Assembly (NCBI RefSeq): GCF_001305295.1
Contig: NZ_LJSI01000030.1
Span: forward strand, 1 to 57,218
DNA: 57,218 nucleotides
Direction of reading: 5' to 3'
DNA from: Neptunomonas antarctica
GTDB taxonomy: Bacteria > Pseudomonadota > Gammaproteobacteria > Pseudomonadales > Balneatricaceae
In this document: positions 1-9,540 of the stretch, piece by piece
Layout of the letters: every line of letters starts with the position of its first letter
How positions within the stretch are numbered: position 1 is the stretch's first letter
Position numbers and translations under genes: made by a program
Notes under the pieces: generated by a model
What the model was told of the DNA's origin: nothing
The model's input: only the letters and a program-made list of their open reading frames with translations
Database searches by the model: none

Positions 1-30
1 GGAATAAAAGTGAAAATACTCTCAAATACG

Positions 31-57
31 AAAAAAACGCCTAAAAAGGTGCCTTTT
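31..57 (-). terminator. possible intrinsic terminator after tyrS
   Basis: On the minus strand, just past the tyrS stop, AAAAG and CTTTT arms flank a 4-nt loop, and a run of seven T follows shortly after. The stem is short and AT-rich, so the call rests mainly on position and the T-run. Confidence 0.4.
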
Positions 58-75
58 ACAGGGCCGGATACCAGG

Positions 76-1377
76 CTACGCAGAGTAATAGAAAAGATGG
101 TGCTTTTTCTTCCCTAATTTTACCAGAAAGTATGCATTGTAAATCCCTTCGGATTCAGCAAAAACCTCCGCACTCTTGAAATTATCCTCTAAACCTTTAG
201 CGACACCATTAACGGTAACGGCGTTACGCTGTAACGCATCTTTAATTTGTTTGCCGTTCCCCATATCCGCTTCTGCCAGCAAAGACGTTAACGGCTTATC
301 ACTCATACCTTGTAGCACCAAAGAAGATGATGGCAACCCATCTTGCTTAAGCTGCTCGAAATCGTCTGCACTTAAATCAGATAAATCACCACTAAAGAGT
401 GCCGCTGTAATACGCTGAGCAGCTACCAACCCATCTTCACCATGTACAAGCTTCGTGACTTCACGCGCCAATACGCCTTGCCCTTCAGGACGGCCTTGGC
501 GCTCTTTATCATCAGCTTCTATCTGGTCAATTTCTACAACACTTAAAAATGTGAAGTATTTCAGAAATTGATACGCATCGGCATCCGCCACCTGCAGCCA
601 GAACTGGTAGAAAGCATAAGGCGATGTTTTTGCTGCCGACAGCCAGATAGTACCTGTTTCGGTTTTACCAAACTTAGTCCCATCAGACTTCGTTACCAAA
701 GGCAGAGTAAGACCATAAGCGCGGTTTCCATTCATGCGGCGTGTTAACTCTGTTCCACCGGTAATATTGCCCCATTGATCAGAGCCACCTATCTGTAATG
801 TGCAATGATGACTCTTATTGAGTTGCTGAAAGTCAAATGACTGAAGGATCATGTAGGTAAACTCAGTAAAGGAAATACCATCACCATCGCGATCAATACG
901 CTGTTTAACTGATTCTTTAGCGATCATCTGATTCACAGAAAAGTGCTTACCTACATCTCGCAGAAATGTCAGAACATCCAGACCACGAGTCCAATCAAGG
1001 TTATTAACAACTTCTGCACTATGGGTGCCGCAATCAAAATCAATAAACAAACTAACTTGTTCTTTTAATTTATTAACCCAGCTAGCGACTGTTTCGTCGT
1101 CATTTAACTTACGCTCTTGTGCTTTAAAGCTCGGATCACCAATCAACCCTGTAGAGCCGCCTACTAAAGCTAATGGCTTGTGTCCATATTGCTGAAACCG
1201 TTTCAACGTTAACAAAGGCACTAAACTACCGATGTGCAGACTATCCGCAGTCGGATCAAAACCACAATAAAGAGTCACACTGCTTTCGTTGAGATGATTC
1301 TCAAGCTCCTCTTCGCTGGTCATCTGAGCTATAAGGCCTCGCGCTTTCAAATCCTGTAGCAGTGTTAACTCGTTCAT
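76..1377 (-). CDS. tyrS: tyrosyl-tRNA synthetase
   Basis: Class I aminoacyl-tRNA synthetase that activates tyrosine with ATP and charges tRNA-Tyr in the cytoplasm. The 433-residue product (E. coli TyrS is 424) shows the HIGH-type motif as HIGS near residue 48, a KFGKT signature (KMSKS equivalent) near residue 235, and a C-terminal S4-like RNA-binding region ending in the usual basic tail (LGKKKHHL). It is transcribed divergently from the M23 peptidase gene, the arrangement seen in Pseudomonas. The start gives the canonical N-terminus and no truncation is visible. Confidence 0.97.
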   Translation of the reverse strand: MNELTLLQDLKARGLIAQMTSEEELENHLNESSVTLYCGFDPTADSLHIGSLVPLLTLKRFQQYGHKPLALVGGSTGLIGDPSFKAQERKLNDDETVASWVNKLKEQVSLFIDFDCGTHSAEVVNNLDWTRGLDVLTFLRDVGKHFSVNQMIAKESVKQRIDRDGDGISFTEFTYMILQSFDFQQLNKSHHCTLQIGGSDQWGNITGGTELTRRMNGNRAYGLTLPLVTKSDGTKFGKTETGTIWLSAAKTSPYAFYQFWLQVADADAYQFLKYFTFLSVVEIDQIEADDKERQGRPEGQGVLAREVTKLVHGEDGLVAAQRITAALFSGDLSDLSADDFEQLKQDGLPSSSLVLQGMSDKPLTSLLAEADMGNGKQIKDALQRNAVTVNGVAKGLEDNFKSAEVFAESEGIYNAYFLVKLGKKKHHLFYYSA

Positions 1378-1590
1378 TTTGGATCATTACCTTGTGAAAA
1401 TATTAAGACATAATAAATTAGTGCCACATTCTACCCACAGCATCGCTTTTGAACAAATTTCAATTATTATTGTCTATGTTTTGCTTTATCTGCCGATAAA
1501 CTAAGCCCTCAACAGATAGTTCTGGCAAGTAAACATCCTATGTTACAATTTTAATTTTACTATTTGATAAATAGACTGCAGGAATGAGGA
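1378..1590. promoter_or_regulatory. divergent tyrS / mepM promoter region
   Basis: This 213-bp AT-rich region must carry promoters for both flanking genes. A TACAAT hexamer at 1544-1549 is a plausible -10 for the peptidase gene, but no convincing -35 is visible. An AGGA at 1580-1583 is the likely ribosome-binding site for the ATG at 1591. No T-box or other structured leader was recognised upstream of tyrS. Confidence 0.35.
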
Positions 1591-3036
1591 ATGTTGACTC
1601 TTTTAAAAGGTATTCAAAACCGTTTCCCTACGGTACATATTGCAGCAGTAAGCATCTGCGGAGTTATTTTAAGTATTACCCTGCTTTTACTGCCCTCGGC
1701 AGAAGTCTCCGCCACCAAAGACACCTCCCTGACAACAGAACGGCCTACGCAAAACGCTGTACAAAAAGAACTTATTGAGCAGTCCGCGGAACGAATACAC
1801 AACGATCTTGTATTAAACATTTCAGGATCAGAGTCGGCATTCACGCCACTAGTACCAGCCGCAAACAAAAACACCACTCAAATAAAAGCAACCTTACCCA
1901 CGAACAACCCAACGATCTCGACCTATGAAACCCCTGATGAAAACTGGGTTTCTTATACCGTTCAAAAAAATGATAATCTGACATCGCTATTTTTACGTGC
2001 AGGGTTGAATGCAACTGATGTTTACAATATCAGCCAGGCAACACTGGAAGGGAAAGAACTGAATCAAATTTATCCAGGTGAAGCGTTAGCTTTTCTGATT
2101 GAAGGTAGTGTTCTCAAAAAACTGAAGTATGAAGTCAACCCGTTAAGAACCATCGTAATCCAGCTACTTGGTAGTGACTATGTCGTAAATGCAATCGAAC
2201 GAACACCTGACACACATGAGCGTTATATTGAGGGAGTTATTAATAACTCTTTATTCGTCGATGCCGAGCACGCAGGCTTATCTAACAATATGATCATGAG
2301 GTTTGCCGCTATTTTCGGATGGGACGTAGATTTTTCGCAAGGCATTCGTCAGGGTGACCGTTTCAGAGTTATTTATAATGAACAGTTTTTAGACGGCAAA
2401 AAAATCAAAGACGGCCATATTGTCGCGGCACAATTTGTTAATAATGGTGAAACCTTTACTGCGATTCGATATACCGACTCTGATGGCAGCAGTCGCTACT
2501 ACACTCCAGACGGACATAGTATGCGTAAAGCTTTTTTACGCATGCCTGTTGATTTCGCCCGTATTAGTTCCGGTTTTAACCTTTCTCGTAAGCATCCTGT
2601 TTTAAATAGAATCAGAGCACATAAAGGGGTGGATTACGCAGCCTCTACTGGAACACCTATTAAAGCGTCTGGTGACGGCAAAATCATATGGAAAGGCACT
2701 AAAGGTGGTTATGGCCGCGCCATTATTATTCAGCACGGTAGCAACATCACTACGCTGTATGCCCACATGTCCAAGTATAATTCAAAGTTACAACAGGGTA
2801 GCCGGGTTAAACAAGGCCAGGTTATTGGCTACGTTGGCAAATCAGGGCTCGCAACAGGGCCACATCTGCATTATGAGTTCCGTGTCAACGGCGCGCACAA
2901 AAATCCTATGACCGTTAAATTCCCTCAGGCATCTCCTGTTGCAAAAAGGGAACTGGTAGCTTTTCAGGCGGTATCTGATCAAATGCAGGCACAACTTGAA
3001 ACTTATTCAACGATCAAATACGCACGAGCGGAATAA
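1591..3036 (+). CDS. mepM: murein DD-endopeptidase MepM-like, M23 family
   Basis: Zinc metallopeptidase expected to cleave peptide cross-links in peptidoglycan during wall expansion. The 481-residue protein has an N-terminal membrane anchor or uncleaved signal (about residues 15-37), a LysM/OapA-like domain (about 118-170), a linker domain, and a C-terminal M23 (LytM) domain. Zinc and catalytic residues are visible: HKGVD at 344-348, H392 in YAHMS and HLH at 425-427. The RBS AGGA lies seven bases before the ATG. The anhydro-MurNAc kinase gene follows within six bases, linking wall opening with recycling; the same pair occurs in Pseudomonas. Confidence 0.9.
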   Translation: MLTLLKGIQNRFPTVHIAAVSICGVILSITLLLLPSAEVSATKDTSLTTERPTQNAVQKELIEQSAERIHNDLVLNISGSESAFTPLVPAANKNTTQIKATLPTNNPTISTYETPDENWVSYTVQKNDNLTSLFLRAGLNATDVYNISQATLEGKELNQIYPGEALAFLIEGSVLKKLKYEVNPLRTIVIQLLGSDYVVNAIERTPDTHERYIEGVINNSLFVDAEHAGLSNNMIMRFAAIFGWDVDFSQGIRQGDRFRVIYNEQFLDGKKIKDGHIVAAQFVNNGETFTAIRYTDSDGSSRYYTPDGHSMRKAFLRMPVDFARISSGFNLSRKHPVLNRIRAHKGVDYAASTGTPIKASGDGKIIWKGTKGGYGRAIIIQHGSNITTLYAHMSKYNSKLQQGSRVKQGQVIGYVGKSGLATGPHLHYEFRVNGAHKNPMTVKFPQASPVAKRELVAFQAVSDQMQAQLETYSTIKYARAE

Positions 3037-3041
3037 ACTAA

Positions 3042-4148
3042 ATGAAGCCTGATATATACATTGGCGTAATGTCGGGCACTAGTCTTGACGGTATTGATGT
3101 GGCCGCGGTATGTATTGACGATCAATTCAGCTTCTTGGCCGCTCAATGTATCGATATCCCCGCCGAACTTCGCCGGCAGATTTTAGCACTAACACAAGCA
3201 GCCGATAATGAGATCGAGCGTATGGGGCGGCTGGATATTGACCTGGGCAAACTATTTGCCGCAAGCATTAATCAGCTGATAAAGACTGCCGACATCGATA
3301 TAAAACGAATTGCGGCAGTAGGCTGCCATGGACAAACAATCCGCCATCGTCCACAAGCAGGCTTTACACTTCAGATTGGAGACCCTAATACGATAGCAGA
3401 GATAACGGGGCTCACAACGATCTCAGATTTCAGAAGAAGAGATCTTGCCAATGGCGGACAGGGAGCGCCTTTAGTCCCTGCTTTTCACAACTGTATATTT
3501 CGTTCCGCTGAAAAAAACCGTGTCATCCTTAATATCGGAGGCATGTCGAATATCACCGTTTTGCGTGCAAAAACGGCATCTTCCGTCATAGGTTATGACA
3601 CCGGCCCAGGTAATGTCTTATTAGATGCCTGGATCAATAAGCATTCAGGAACGCCATACGATAAAGCCGGACAGTGGGCGAATTCAGGCCAGCATAATCA
3701 AAGACTACTGCAAGCATTACTGAACCTCCCTTTTTTTACGGAGCCTCCTCCTAAAAGTACAGGAAGAGAGCAATTTAACCTCGACTGGCTAGAGCGCGTT
3801 ATTAGCGATAATGGTTTTAAAATTTCGCCCGTTGATATTCAGGCTACCTTGTTAGAGATGACCGCACGTTCAATCGCAGATGCCATTAATGCAGAAAACC
3901 TGAGCGATCCTGAACTCTATATTTGCGGCGGGGGTGTTCACAATCACACGTTGGTAAAGCGTTTAGGCGAGCTGATTCATACCACAGGTATTACGACCAC
4001 CGAAGAACTGGGATTACATCCTGACTGGGTAGAGGCATCCGCCTTTGCCTGGCTGGCTCATCAAACGCTTAATCAGCTCACGGGTAATTTGCCCAGCGTA
4101 ACCGGCGCCACTCAAGAAAGGATATTGGGGGGGATTTACCAAGCTTGA
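3042..4148 (+). CDS. anmK: anhydro-N-acetylmuramic acid kinase
   Basis: Recycles cell-wall sugar by hydrolysing the 1,6-anhydro ring of anhydro-MurNAc and phosphorylating it to MurNAc-6-phosphate in the cytoplasm. The 368-residue length equals the family norm (E. coli 369). The N-terminus carries the signature GVMSGTSLDGID, and a GYDTGPGN segment near residue 183 and an ICGGGVHN segment near residue 292 fit the ASKHA kinase fold. It lies directly downstream of mepM in one transcription unit ending at the hairpin at 4176. Confidence 0.95.
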   Translation: MKPDIYIGVMSGTSLDGIDVAAVCIDDQFSFLAAQCIDIPAELRRQILALTQAADNEIERMGRLDIDLGKLFAASINQLIKTADIDIKRIAAVGCHGQTIRHRPQAGFTLQIGDPNTIAEITGLTTISDFRRRDLANGGQGAPLVPAFHNCIFRSAEKNRVILNIGGMSNITVLRAKTASSVIGYDTGPGNVLLDAWINKHSGTPYDKAGQWANSGQHNQRLLQALLNLPFFTEPPPKSTGREQFNLDWLERVISDNGFKISPVDIQATLLEMTARSIADAINAENLSDPELYICGGGVHNHTLVKRLGELIHTTGITTTEELGLHPDWVEASAFAWLAHQTLNQLTGNLPSVTGATQERILGGIYQA

Positions 4149-4175
4149 TGGACTTTAACAAGCTATGTACAAAAT

Positions 4176-4200
4176 TAAGCACAGCCGGTAGCTGTGCTTA
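4176..4200. terminator. bidirectional hairpin between anmK and erpA
   Basis: A perfect 10-bp inverted repeat (TAAGCACAGC / GCTGTGCTTA) with a 5-nt loop lies between two convergent genes. The flanks are A/T-rich on both sides, but T-runs are short. Confidence 0.7.
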
Positions 4201-4236
4201 ATAAAGATTTACATCTGCTTACTTACATTGACGCTC

Positions 4237-4587
4237 TTAAACCGAAAACGATGAACCGCAACCACAGGTTGTCGTTGCGTTAGGATTCTCAATCTTAAAC
4301 TGAGATCCCTGTAGTCCTTCTTTATAGTCAACGACAGAACCTTCCAGATACTGCAAACTCATAGGGTCAACCACCATAGTGACGCCCTGATTGACTACTT
4401 GAGTATCGTCCTCTGCAGCTTCTTCATCAAAGGTGAAGCCATAGGAAAAGCCTGAACAACCGCCGCCCGTAATAAAAACACGCAGCTTAAGGTTATCGTT
4501 TTGCTCTTCTTCTATAAGACTTTTTACTTTTGTAGCAGCTGCGTCTGTAAAGACCATTGCTGCACTTGATGCCACTGATTCTGTCAT
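4237..4587 (-). CDS. erpA: A-type iron-sulfur carrier protein ErpA
   Basis: Receives Fe-S clusters from the assembly machinery and passes them to apoproteins; in E. coli it is essential for isoprenoid biosynthesis enzymes. The 116-residue protein (E. coli 114) has the three conserved cysteines of the HesB/IscA family: C44 in GGGCSGFSY, and C108 and C110 in CGCGSS near the C-terminus. It is downstream of argC on the same strand with a 65-bp gap and ends at a shared terminator. Confidence 0.94.
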   Translation of the reverse strand: MTESVASSAAMVFTDAAATKVKSLIEEEQNDNLKLRVFITGGGCSGFSYGFTFDEEAAEDDTQVVNQGVTMVVDPMSLQYLEGSVVDYKEGLQGSQFKIENPNATTTCGCGSSFSV

Positions 4588-4652
4588 AACTCTCTCTGCG
4601 TCATTAGACCCTGATTGCCTATTCTCAATTAACCAAGCATTTTAGTCAAGTA

Positions 4653-5684
4653 TCAAGGCATCATACCCACGAATCTTAACCCTGCCGATTCATCCAATCC
4701 GAACATAATATTCATATTCTGAATCGCCTGGCCTGCAGCACCTTTCACCAGATTATCAATCACAGACAGCACTACAACAGTGTCATCATTTTGCGGACGG
4801 AACACACTTATTCTGCAGGTATTGGCACCTTTAACACTGCGTGTCTCAGGGTGACTACCCGCCGGCATAACATCTACAAACGGCTCATCCTTATAACGTT
4901 GCTCGAATAACTCCTGAAGCCCATCCTTCGGATCTTTCAGTGTCGCATACAGCGTAGAATGAATACCGCGGATCATCGGCGCCAAATGAGGAACAAAGGT
5001 TAAACCGACAGGCCGCTGGGCCGCATTTGATAACCCCTGACGAATTTCCGGCAAATGCCGATGACCAGCAACACCATAGGCTTTCATGCTTTCGCTGGTT
5101 TCACACAGCAAGGCAGCCACACTCGCCCCACGGCCAGCACCGCTGACGCCTGTTTTACAATCGGCAATCAAACGACGGGTATCCACCAGCTTATTTTCTA
5201 ACAGGGGTAAAAAGCCCAATTGAGTAGCGGTCGGATAGCATCCGGGACAGGCAATTAACTGCGCCGCTTTAATCTGCTCACGGTTTACTTCAGGCAATCC
5301 ATAAACAGCCCTTTCAACCAGATCAGGACAGGTATGCTCAAGTTTGTACCATTGAGACCAGAGCTCAACATCTTTAATCCGGAAGTCAGCTCCCAGATCA
5401 ATAATCCGCACACCCCGCGCCATCAAATCTGGCGCCATACTCATCGCTACACCATGGGGTGTTGCAAAAAACACGACATCGCACGCCGCTAGCGCATCGT
5501 TATCCGGCACGCTAAATTGTAAATCATAATGACCACGTAGATTCGGGAACATGTCCGCTACATAAACACCTTCTTCTGATCGAGAAGTAATTACCTTCAC
5601 ATCTACATCAGAATGGCTTGCCAGTAACCGCAAAAGCTCTACGCCGGTATAACCGGTTCCACCTACGATACCTACATTAATCAC
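4653..5684 (-). CDS. argC: N-acetyl-gamma-glutamyl-phosphate reductase
   Basis: Third step of arginine biosynthesis: NADPH-dependent reduction of N-acetylglutamyl-5-phosphate to the semialdehyde. The 343-residue protein starts with a Rossmann glycine motif ([10 protein letters not shown]) and contains the catalytic cysteine in ACPGCYPT (C149); a GHRHLPEI segment further on supplies the conserved histidine region. Length matches the type-1 ArgC family. It is divergent from the CLC gene and may be cotranscribed with erpA. Confidence 0.95.
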   Translation of the reverse strand: MINVGIVGGTGYTGVELLRLLASHSDVDVKVITSRSEEGVYVADMFPNLRGHYDLQFSVPDNDALAACDVVFFATPHGVAMSMAPDLMARGVRIIDLGADFRIKDVELWSQWYKLEHTCPDLVERAVYGLPEVNREQIKAAQLIACPGCYPTATQLGFLPLLENKLVDTRRLIADCKTGVSGAGRGASVAALLCETSESMKAYGVAGHRHLPEIRQGLSNAAQRPVGLTFVPHLAPMIRGIHSTLYATLKDPKDGLQELFEQRYKDEPFVDVMPAGSHPETRSVKGANTCRISVFRPQNDDTVVVLSVIDNLVKGAAGQAIQNMNIMFGLDESAGLRFVGMMP

Positions 5685-5775
5685 TTTAACCTCTCCTCGG
5701 CCTTAAAAAACTGTTAACTTATAATACCGGTCAGGAACCATAAAAACTATCTTCAGCTGTTGGTTAAAAAACTGA

Positions 5776-7497
5776 ATGCAAAAACACCATTTATCTCTGC
5801 AGTATTTCAGAGAACGTCTGGCCCATTATGATGCCTTGCCACAACTGGTTATTCTGGGCTTACTGTCAGGAGTAATGACCGGATTACTGATGGTTCTTTT
5901 CCGGCTTGCAATGGAGCTACCCCTTACCTATTTGCTGGGCCATCCCGATAATTTTGAGGCCCTGTCTTCGCAACAGCAATTCTTGTGGCCGATCATAGGT
6001 AGTAGCGTTCTCATCCTGATTTTCTACCTATGGCCGCAAACCGCCAAACAAATAGGTATGGTAAACCTGTTTGAACGTCTTGCTTATCATCAGGGAAGAA
6101 TTCCAGGCAAAAGTATTATTATGCAATTTGTGACTGCCGCAATAGCACTCAGCAGCGGCCACTCTGCCGGCCGTGAAGGCCCTTCAATCTTTTTAGGTGC
6201 CGCCTGTAGCAGCCTGATAGGACAGCGCTTACAACTGCCTAATAATTCGTTAAGATTATTAATCGGATGCGGGGCCGCAGCAGCGATCTCTGCTGCCTTT
6301 AATACGCCTTTGGCTGGTGTCATATTTGCAATGGAAGTGATTCTCATGGAATACACTATCATTGGGTTCACTCCGATTATCGTTGCCGCCGTGTCAGCCG
6401 ACTTAGTAATGCGAAGCATCTTGGGCCATGATAATGTTTTTGACGTTCCGCTATTCCATATAAACACTCTGGCCGAAGTGCCCTGGGTTATGCTGCTGGG
6501 CGTTGTTGTCGGCTTATGCGCAGCCACCTTCAATCGCATTATGCTGTTCGCTTATAAAGTCAAACACTGGCCTGTCGCTATCCGATTTTTGTTAGCGGGA
6601 CTTATCACGGGCATCGCGGCCACAGCCTATCCTCAGATAATGGGTGTCGGTTATGACACCATTTCAGAAGCACTGTGGGGAAGGCTGGATCTACAACTCC
6701 TGTGTGGCTTATTACTGATCAAGCTCCTGATTACACCGCTTATTCTGGGCTTAGGCATTCCTGCTGGGCTTATCGGACCAACGCTTTTTATCGGTGCGAT
6801 TATCGGCGCTATTTTCGGCGTTATTGGTGGTTGGTTTACCGATATGCCGGTCTCTCATATCGGTTTGTATGCCATGCTTGGCATGGGTGCAATGATGGGC
6901 GCCGTACTGAATGCGCCGCTGGCAGCTCTGGTTGCGCTACTTGAACTCACCGGCAACACCAATATTATTTTTCCGGGCATGATCGCCATAGTGATCAGCA
7001 ACCTGACCGTACGCTATTTTTTCAATTTACCTTCTATTTTCCTGTCATCCTTACAGGCGCAAGGGTTAGATTATCGACAGGAACCGATAGCTCAAGCGCT
7101 TTCACGAGCCGCTGCCGGAAGCTTGATGGAAACAAGCTTTATCACAACAGCCCTGAGCTTAAGCACTACCGCCGCACAAGAAATACTGGCAAAAAAACCA
7201 CGCTGGATCTTGCTTCAGGATGTTGGACAAGCCGCCAAATCACTCATGCTACCGACTGACCTGCAAAGCTATCTGGCCCGCGATGAGACACCAGAGCAGA
7301 TCAACCTTTTAGACATTCCCGCGGAACGTTTAAATATCGTCGAAATCAGCTTCAGAGCGACGCTCTATGAAGCCCTGCAAAAGCTGAATGAACAACACAT
7401 AAGCACGCTTTGCGTCACCAGTAATAAGGGCGACATTATGGGCGTACTGACGCGGGCACAGATAGAATATTACTACACACACAAGCAGACACTATGA
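5776..7497 (+). CDS. CLC-family chloride channel/transporter with C-terminal CBS region
   Basis: Polytopic membrane protein moving chloride across the inner membrane. The 573-residue sequence has the multiple hydrophobic helices of CLC proteins, the gating-glutamate motif GREGP at 132-136 and the GIPAGLIGP motif near 327-335. The last 60 residues resemble a CBS sensor domain (ending QIEYYYTHKQTL). Where ClcA of E. coli has two consecutive glutamates (FIIEEM, E202/E203) this protein reads FAMEVI, so the intracellular proton glutamate appears to be Val, as in ClcB-like proteins. The stop TGA overlaps an ATG (ATGA) that opens a small chimeric ORF derived from a junction duplication. Confidence 0.88.
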   Translation: MQKHHLSLQYFRERLAHYDALPQLVILGLLSGVMTGLLMVLFRLAMELPLTYLLGHPDNFEALSSQQQFLWPIIGSSVLILIFYLWPQTAKQIGMVNLFERLAYHQGRIPGKSIIMQFVTAAIALSSGHSAGREGPSIFLGAACSSLIGQRLQLPNNSLRLLIGCGAAAAISAAFNTPLAGVIFAMEVILMEYTIIGFTPIIVAAVSADLVMRSILGHDNVFDVPLFHINTLAEVPWVMLLGVVVGLCAATFNRIMLFAYKVKHWPVAIRFLLAGLITGIAATAYPQIMGVGYDTISEALWGRLDLQLLCGLLLIKLLITPLILGLGIPAGLIGPTLFIGAIIGAIFGVIGGWFTDMPVSHIGLYAMLGMGAMMGAVLNAPLAALVALLELTGNTNIIFPGMIAIVISNLTVRYFFNLPSIFLSSLQAQGLDYRQEPIAQALSRAAAGSLMETSFITTALSLSTTAAQEILAKKPRWILLQDVGQAAKSLMLPTDLQSYLARDETPEQINLLDIPAERLNIVEISFRATLYEALQKLNEQHISTLCVTSNKGDIMGVLTRAQIEYYYTHKQTL

Positions 7498-7636
7498 ACA
7501 CACTACACGGCCTTTATGCGATTACCGATAACACGCTAATGCCTGATCAAATTGAACATTACTACACAAATAAGCAGACGTTATGAATCCATTACATGGC
7601 CTTTATGCTATTACCGATAACACGCTAATGCCTGAT
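7459..7636 (+). repeat. diverged 89-bp tandem duplication of the clc/thiE junction
   Basis: Copy 1 (7459-7547) and copy 2 (7548-7636) are offset by exactly 89 bp and align without gaps, with about 12 mismatches by eye. Each contains the last 12 codons of the CLC gene, an ATGA stop/start overlap and the first 18 codons of thiE. Most differences are at synonymous positions. Copy 1 carries the true CLC end and copy 2 the true thiE start. Confidence 0.9.
7494..7586 (+). CDS. 30-codon chimeric ORF (ThiE N-terminus fused to CLC C-terminus)
   Basis: This ORF runs from the ATG overlapping the CLC stop to a TGA overlapping the thiE ATG. Its first 18 residues ([18 protein letters not shown]) match the ThiE start and its last 12 ([12 protein letters not shown]) match the CLC end. 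It is a by-product of the 89-bp duplication. Because both overlaps are of ATGA type, a ribosome finishing the CLC gene could translate it and then reach thiE by coupling. No function is implied; whether it is translated is unknown. Confidence 0.4.
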   Translation: MNTLHGLYAITDNTLMPDQIEHYYTNKQTL

Positions 7637-8215
7637 GACGAGACATTATTGACCTGTGTACGCGCCGCTATTTTAGGCGGAGCACAGATCATCCAATACC
7701 GGGATAAAACAGCCGATACACAAAAGCGCTATCGTCAGGCATGCCTGCTCAACGAATTGTGCCGCACAAATGCCCGTACGTTCCTGATAAACGATGATGT
7801 AAAACTGGCGCTTGCTTGCGAAGCTCACGGCGTACATCTGGGCCAGCAGGATACAAGCATAGAAACGGCACGGGATTTATTACCACACCACGCGGTTATT
7901 GGCATGACCTGCCACGATCAGCTATCACTGGCAACAACTGCCGCGTTGAGTGGTGCCGATTACGTGGCTTTTGGTGCCTTCTACCCGTCAAAAACAAAAC
8001 CCGACGCAAAACCAGCGCCGCTCACTCTGCTCGCTGAAGCCAAAACCATTCTGTCCTGCCCGATAGTAGCGATCGGGGGGATTACTGTGGATAATGCCTA
8101 CCAAACGATTACTGCCGGTGCCGATATGATTGCCGTCGTGCACTCACTTTTTTCCGCAGAATCAATTATTCAGCAAGCCGAAGCATTTGCCTTGGCTTTC
8201 AATCGGAATGTTTAA
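7583..8215 (+). CDS. thiE: thiamine-phosphate synthase
   Basis: Joins hydroxymethylpyrimidine diphosphate and hydroxyethylthiazole phosphate to give thiamine phosphate. The 210-residue TIM-barrel protein (E. coli 211) shows QYRDKT near residue 38, FLINDD near 67 and the phosphate-binding segments [12 protein letters not shown] and VAIGGIT. The start chosen is in the second copy of the junction duplication, because only that frame continues into the full gene. No good RBS is visible, consistent with translational coupling to the preceding ORF. hemL follows after 17 bp. Confidence 0.95.
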   Translation: MNPLHGLYAITDNTLMPDDETLLTCVRAAILGGAQIIQYRDKTADTQKRYRQACLLNELCRTNARTFLINDDVKLALACEAHGVHLGQQDTSIETARDLLPHHAVIGMTCHDQLSLATTAALSGADYVAFGAFYPSKTKPDAKPAPLTLLAEAKTILSCPIVAIGGITVDNAYQTITAGADMIAVVHSLFSAESIIQQAEAFALAFNRNV

Positions 8216-8232
8216 CAAAGGTTTTTATTACT

Positions 8233-9540
8233 ATGTCACGTTCAGAAGATCTCTTTAAAGCCGCTCAAACGCATATCCCCGGTGGTGTAAACTCACCCGT
8301 TCGCGCCTTTAAAGGTGTGGGCGGCACCCCTGTTTTTTTCAAAAAAGGGAAAGGCGCGTATCTGTATGATGAAGATGATAACCAATATATAGACTATGTC
8401 GGTTCATGGGGCCCGATGATTTTAGGCCACGCCTTCCCCGATGTGATTAATGCTGTCCGTAGTGTATTAGATAACGGATTGGGCTTTGGCGCACCAACCG
8501 AAATTGAAACGCAGATGGCCGATAAAGTCTGTGAAATGATGCCCTCCATCGAGATGATCCGCATGGTCAGCTCAGGCACAGAAGCCACCATGAGCGCCAT
8601 CCGTCTGGCCCGTGGTTATACCAGTCGCGATAAAATCGTGAAATTTGAAGGTTGCTATCACGGCCACTCTGATTCATTACTGGTAAAAGCAGGTTCCGGC
8701 GCATTAACACTGGGCGTACCTAACTCCCCGGGTGTTCCTGCATCGGTGGCAGAACATACCATCACTTTAACATTTAACGATATTGATAACGTTCGTCAGG
8801 CGTTTGCAGAAGTCGGTAACGAGGTTGCCTGCATCATCGTTGAACCCGTTGCCGGCAACATGAACTGCATCCCGCCTAAAGAAGGTTTCCTTGAAGGCTT
8901 ACGTGAAGTCTGTGACGAATACGGCACTGTGCTGATTTTTGATGAAGTAATGACCGGCTTCCGCGTTGCGCTCGGTGGCGCTCAAGCTCTTTACAACATC
9001 AAACCCGATCTCACTACGCTTGGCAAAGTTATTGGCGGAGGGCTACCTGTCGGCGCCTTTGGTGGTAAGCGTGAAATAATGGAATATATCGCACCACTAG
9101 GACCTGTTTATCAGGCAGGTACGCTTTCAGGCAATCCTTTGTCGATGAATGCCGGTTTAGCCATGCTAAACGCACTCACATCAACACCCGGCATCCATGA
9201 AGGCCTTGCGGCCAAAACAGAATACTTAACACAGGGCCTGGAAGCTGTCGCATTGGCGAAAGGTATTCCTTTCACAACTACGGCCGTGGGCGGCATGTTT
9301 GGTCTGTTCTTTACGGAGCAAACCGATATCAGCAGTTTCGCTCAAGCAACCACGTGTGACACCGAGCGGTTCGCTCAATTTTTCCAGGGCATGCTAAAAG
9401 AAGGCGTTTATCTTGCGCCATCTGCATATGAAACCGGCTTTATGTCTGCGGCAATTTCTGAAGAAGATCTGGATCACACCATTGAAGCAGCCGGACGCGT
9501 GTTTGATACACTTGTTAGCAATACGGTAAAAAATGCCTGA
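8233..9540 (+). CDS. hemL: glutamate-1-semialdehyde 2,1-aminomutase
   Basis: PLP enzyme that converts glutamate-1-semialdehyde to 5-aminolevulinate in the C5 pathway of heme synthesis. The 435-residue protein begins with the typical [21 protein letters not shown] and has the PLP lysine K265 in TLGKVIGGG, plus the upstream FDEVMTGFR segment. Length agrees with the family (E. coli 426). It follows thiE closely, and the unknown membrane protein gene begins immediately after its stop codon. Confidence 0.97.
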   Translation: MSRSEDLFKAAQTHIPGGVNSPVRAFKGVGGTPVFFKKGKGAYLYDEDDNQYIDYVGSWGPMILGHAFPDVINAVRSVLDNGLGFGAPTEIETQMADKVCEMMPSIEMIRMVSSGTEATMSAIRLARGYTSRDKIVKFEGCYHGHSDSLLVKAGSGALTLGVPNSPGVPASVAEHTITLTFNDIDNVRQAFAEVGNEVACIIVEPVAGNMNCIPPKEGFLEGLREVCDEYGTVLIFDEVMTGFRVALGGAQALYNIKPDLTTLGKVIGGGLPVGAFGGKREIMEYIAPLGPVYQAGTLSGNPLSMNAGLAMLNALTSTPGIHEGLAAKTEYLTQGLEAVALAKGIPFTTTAVGGMFGLFFTEQTDISSFAQATTCDTERFAQFFQGMLKEGVYLAPSAYETGFMSAAISEEDLDHTIEAAGRVFDTLVSNTVKNA

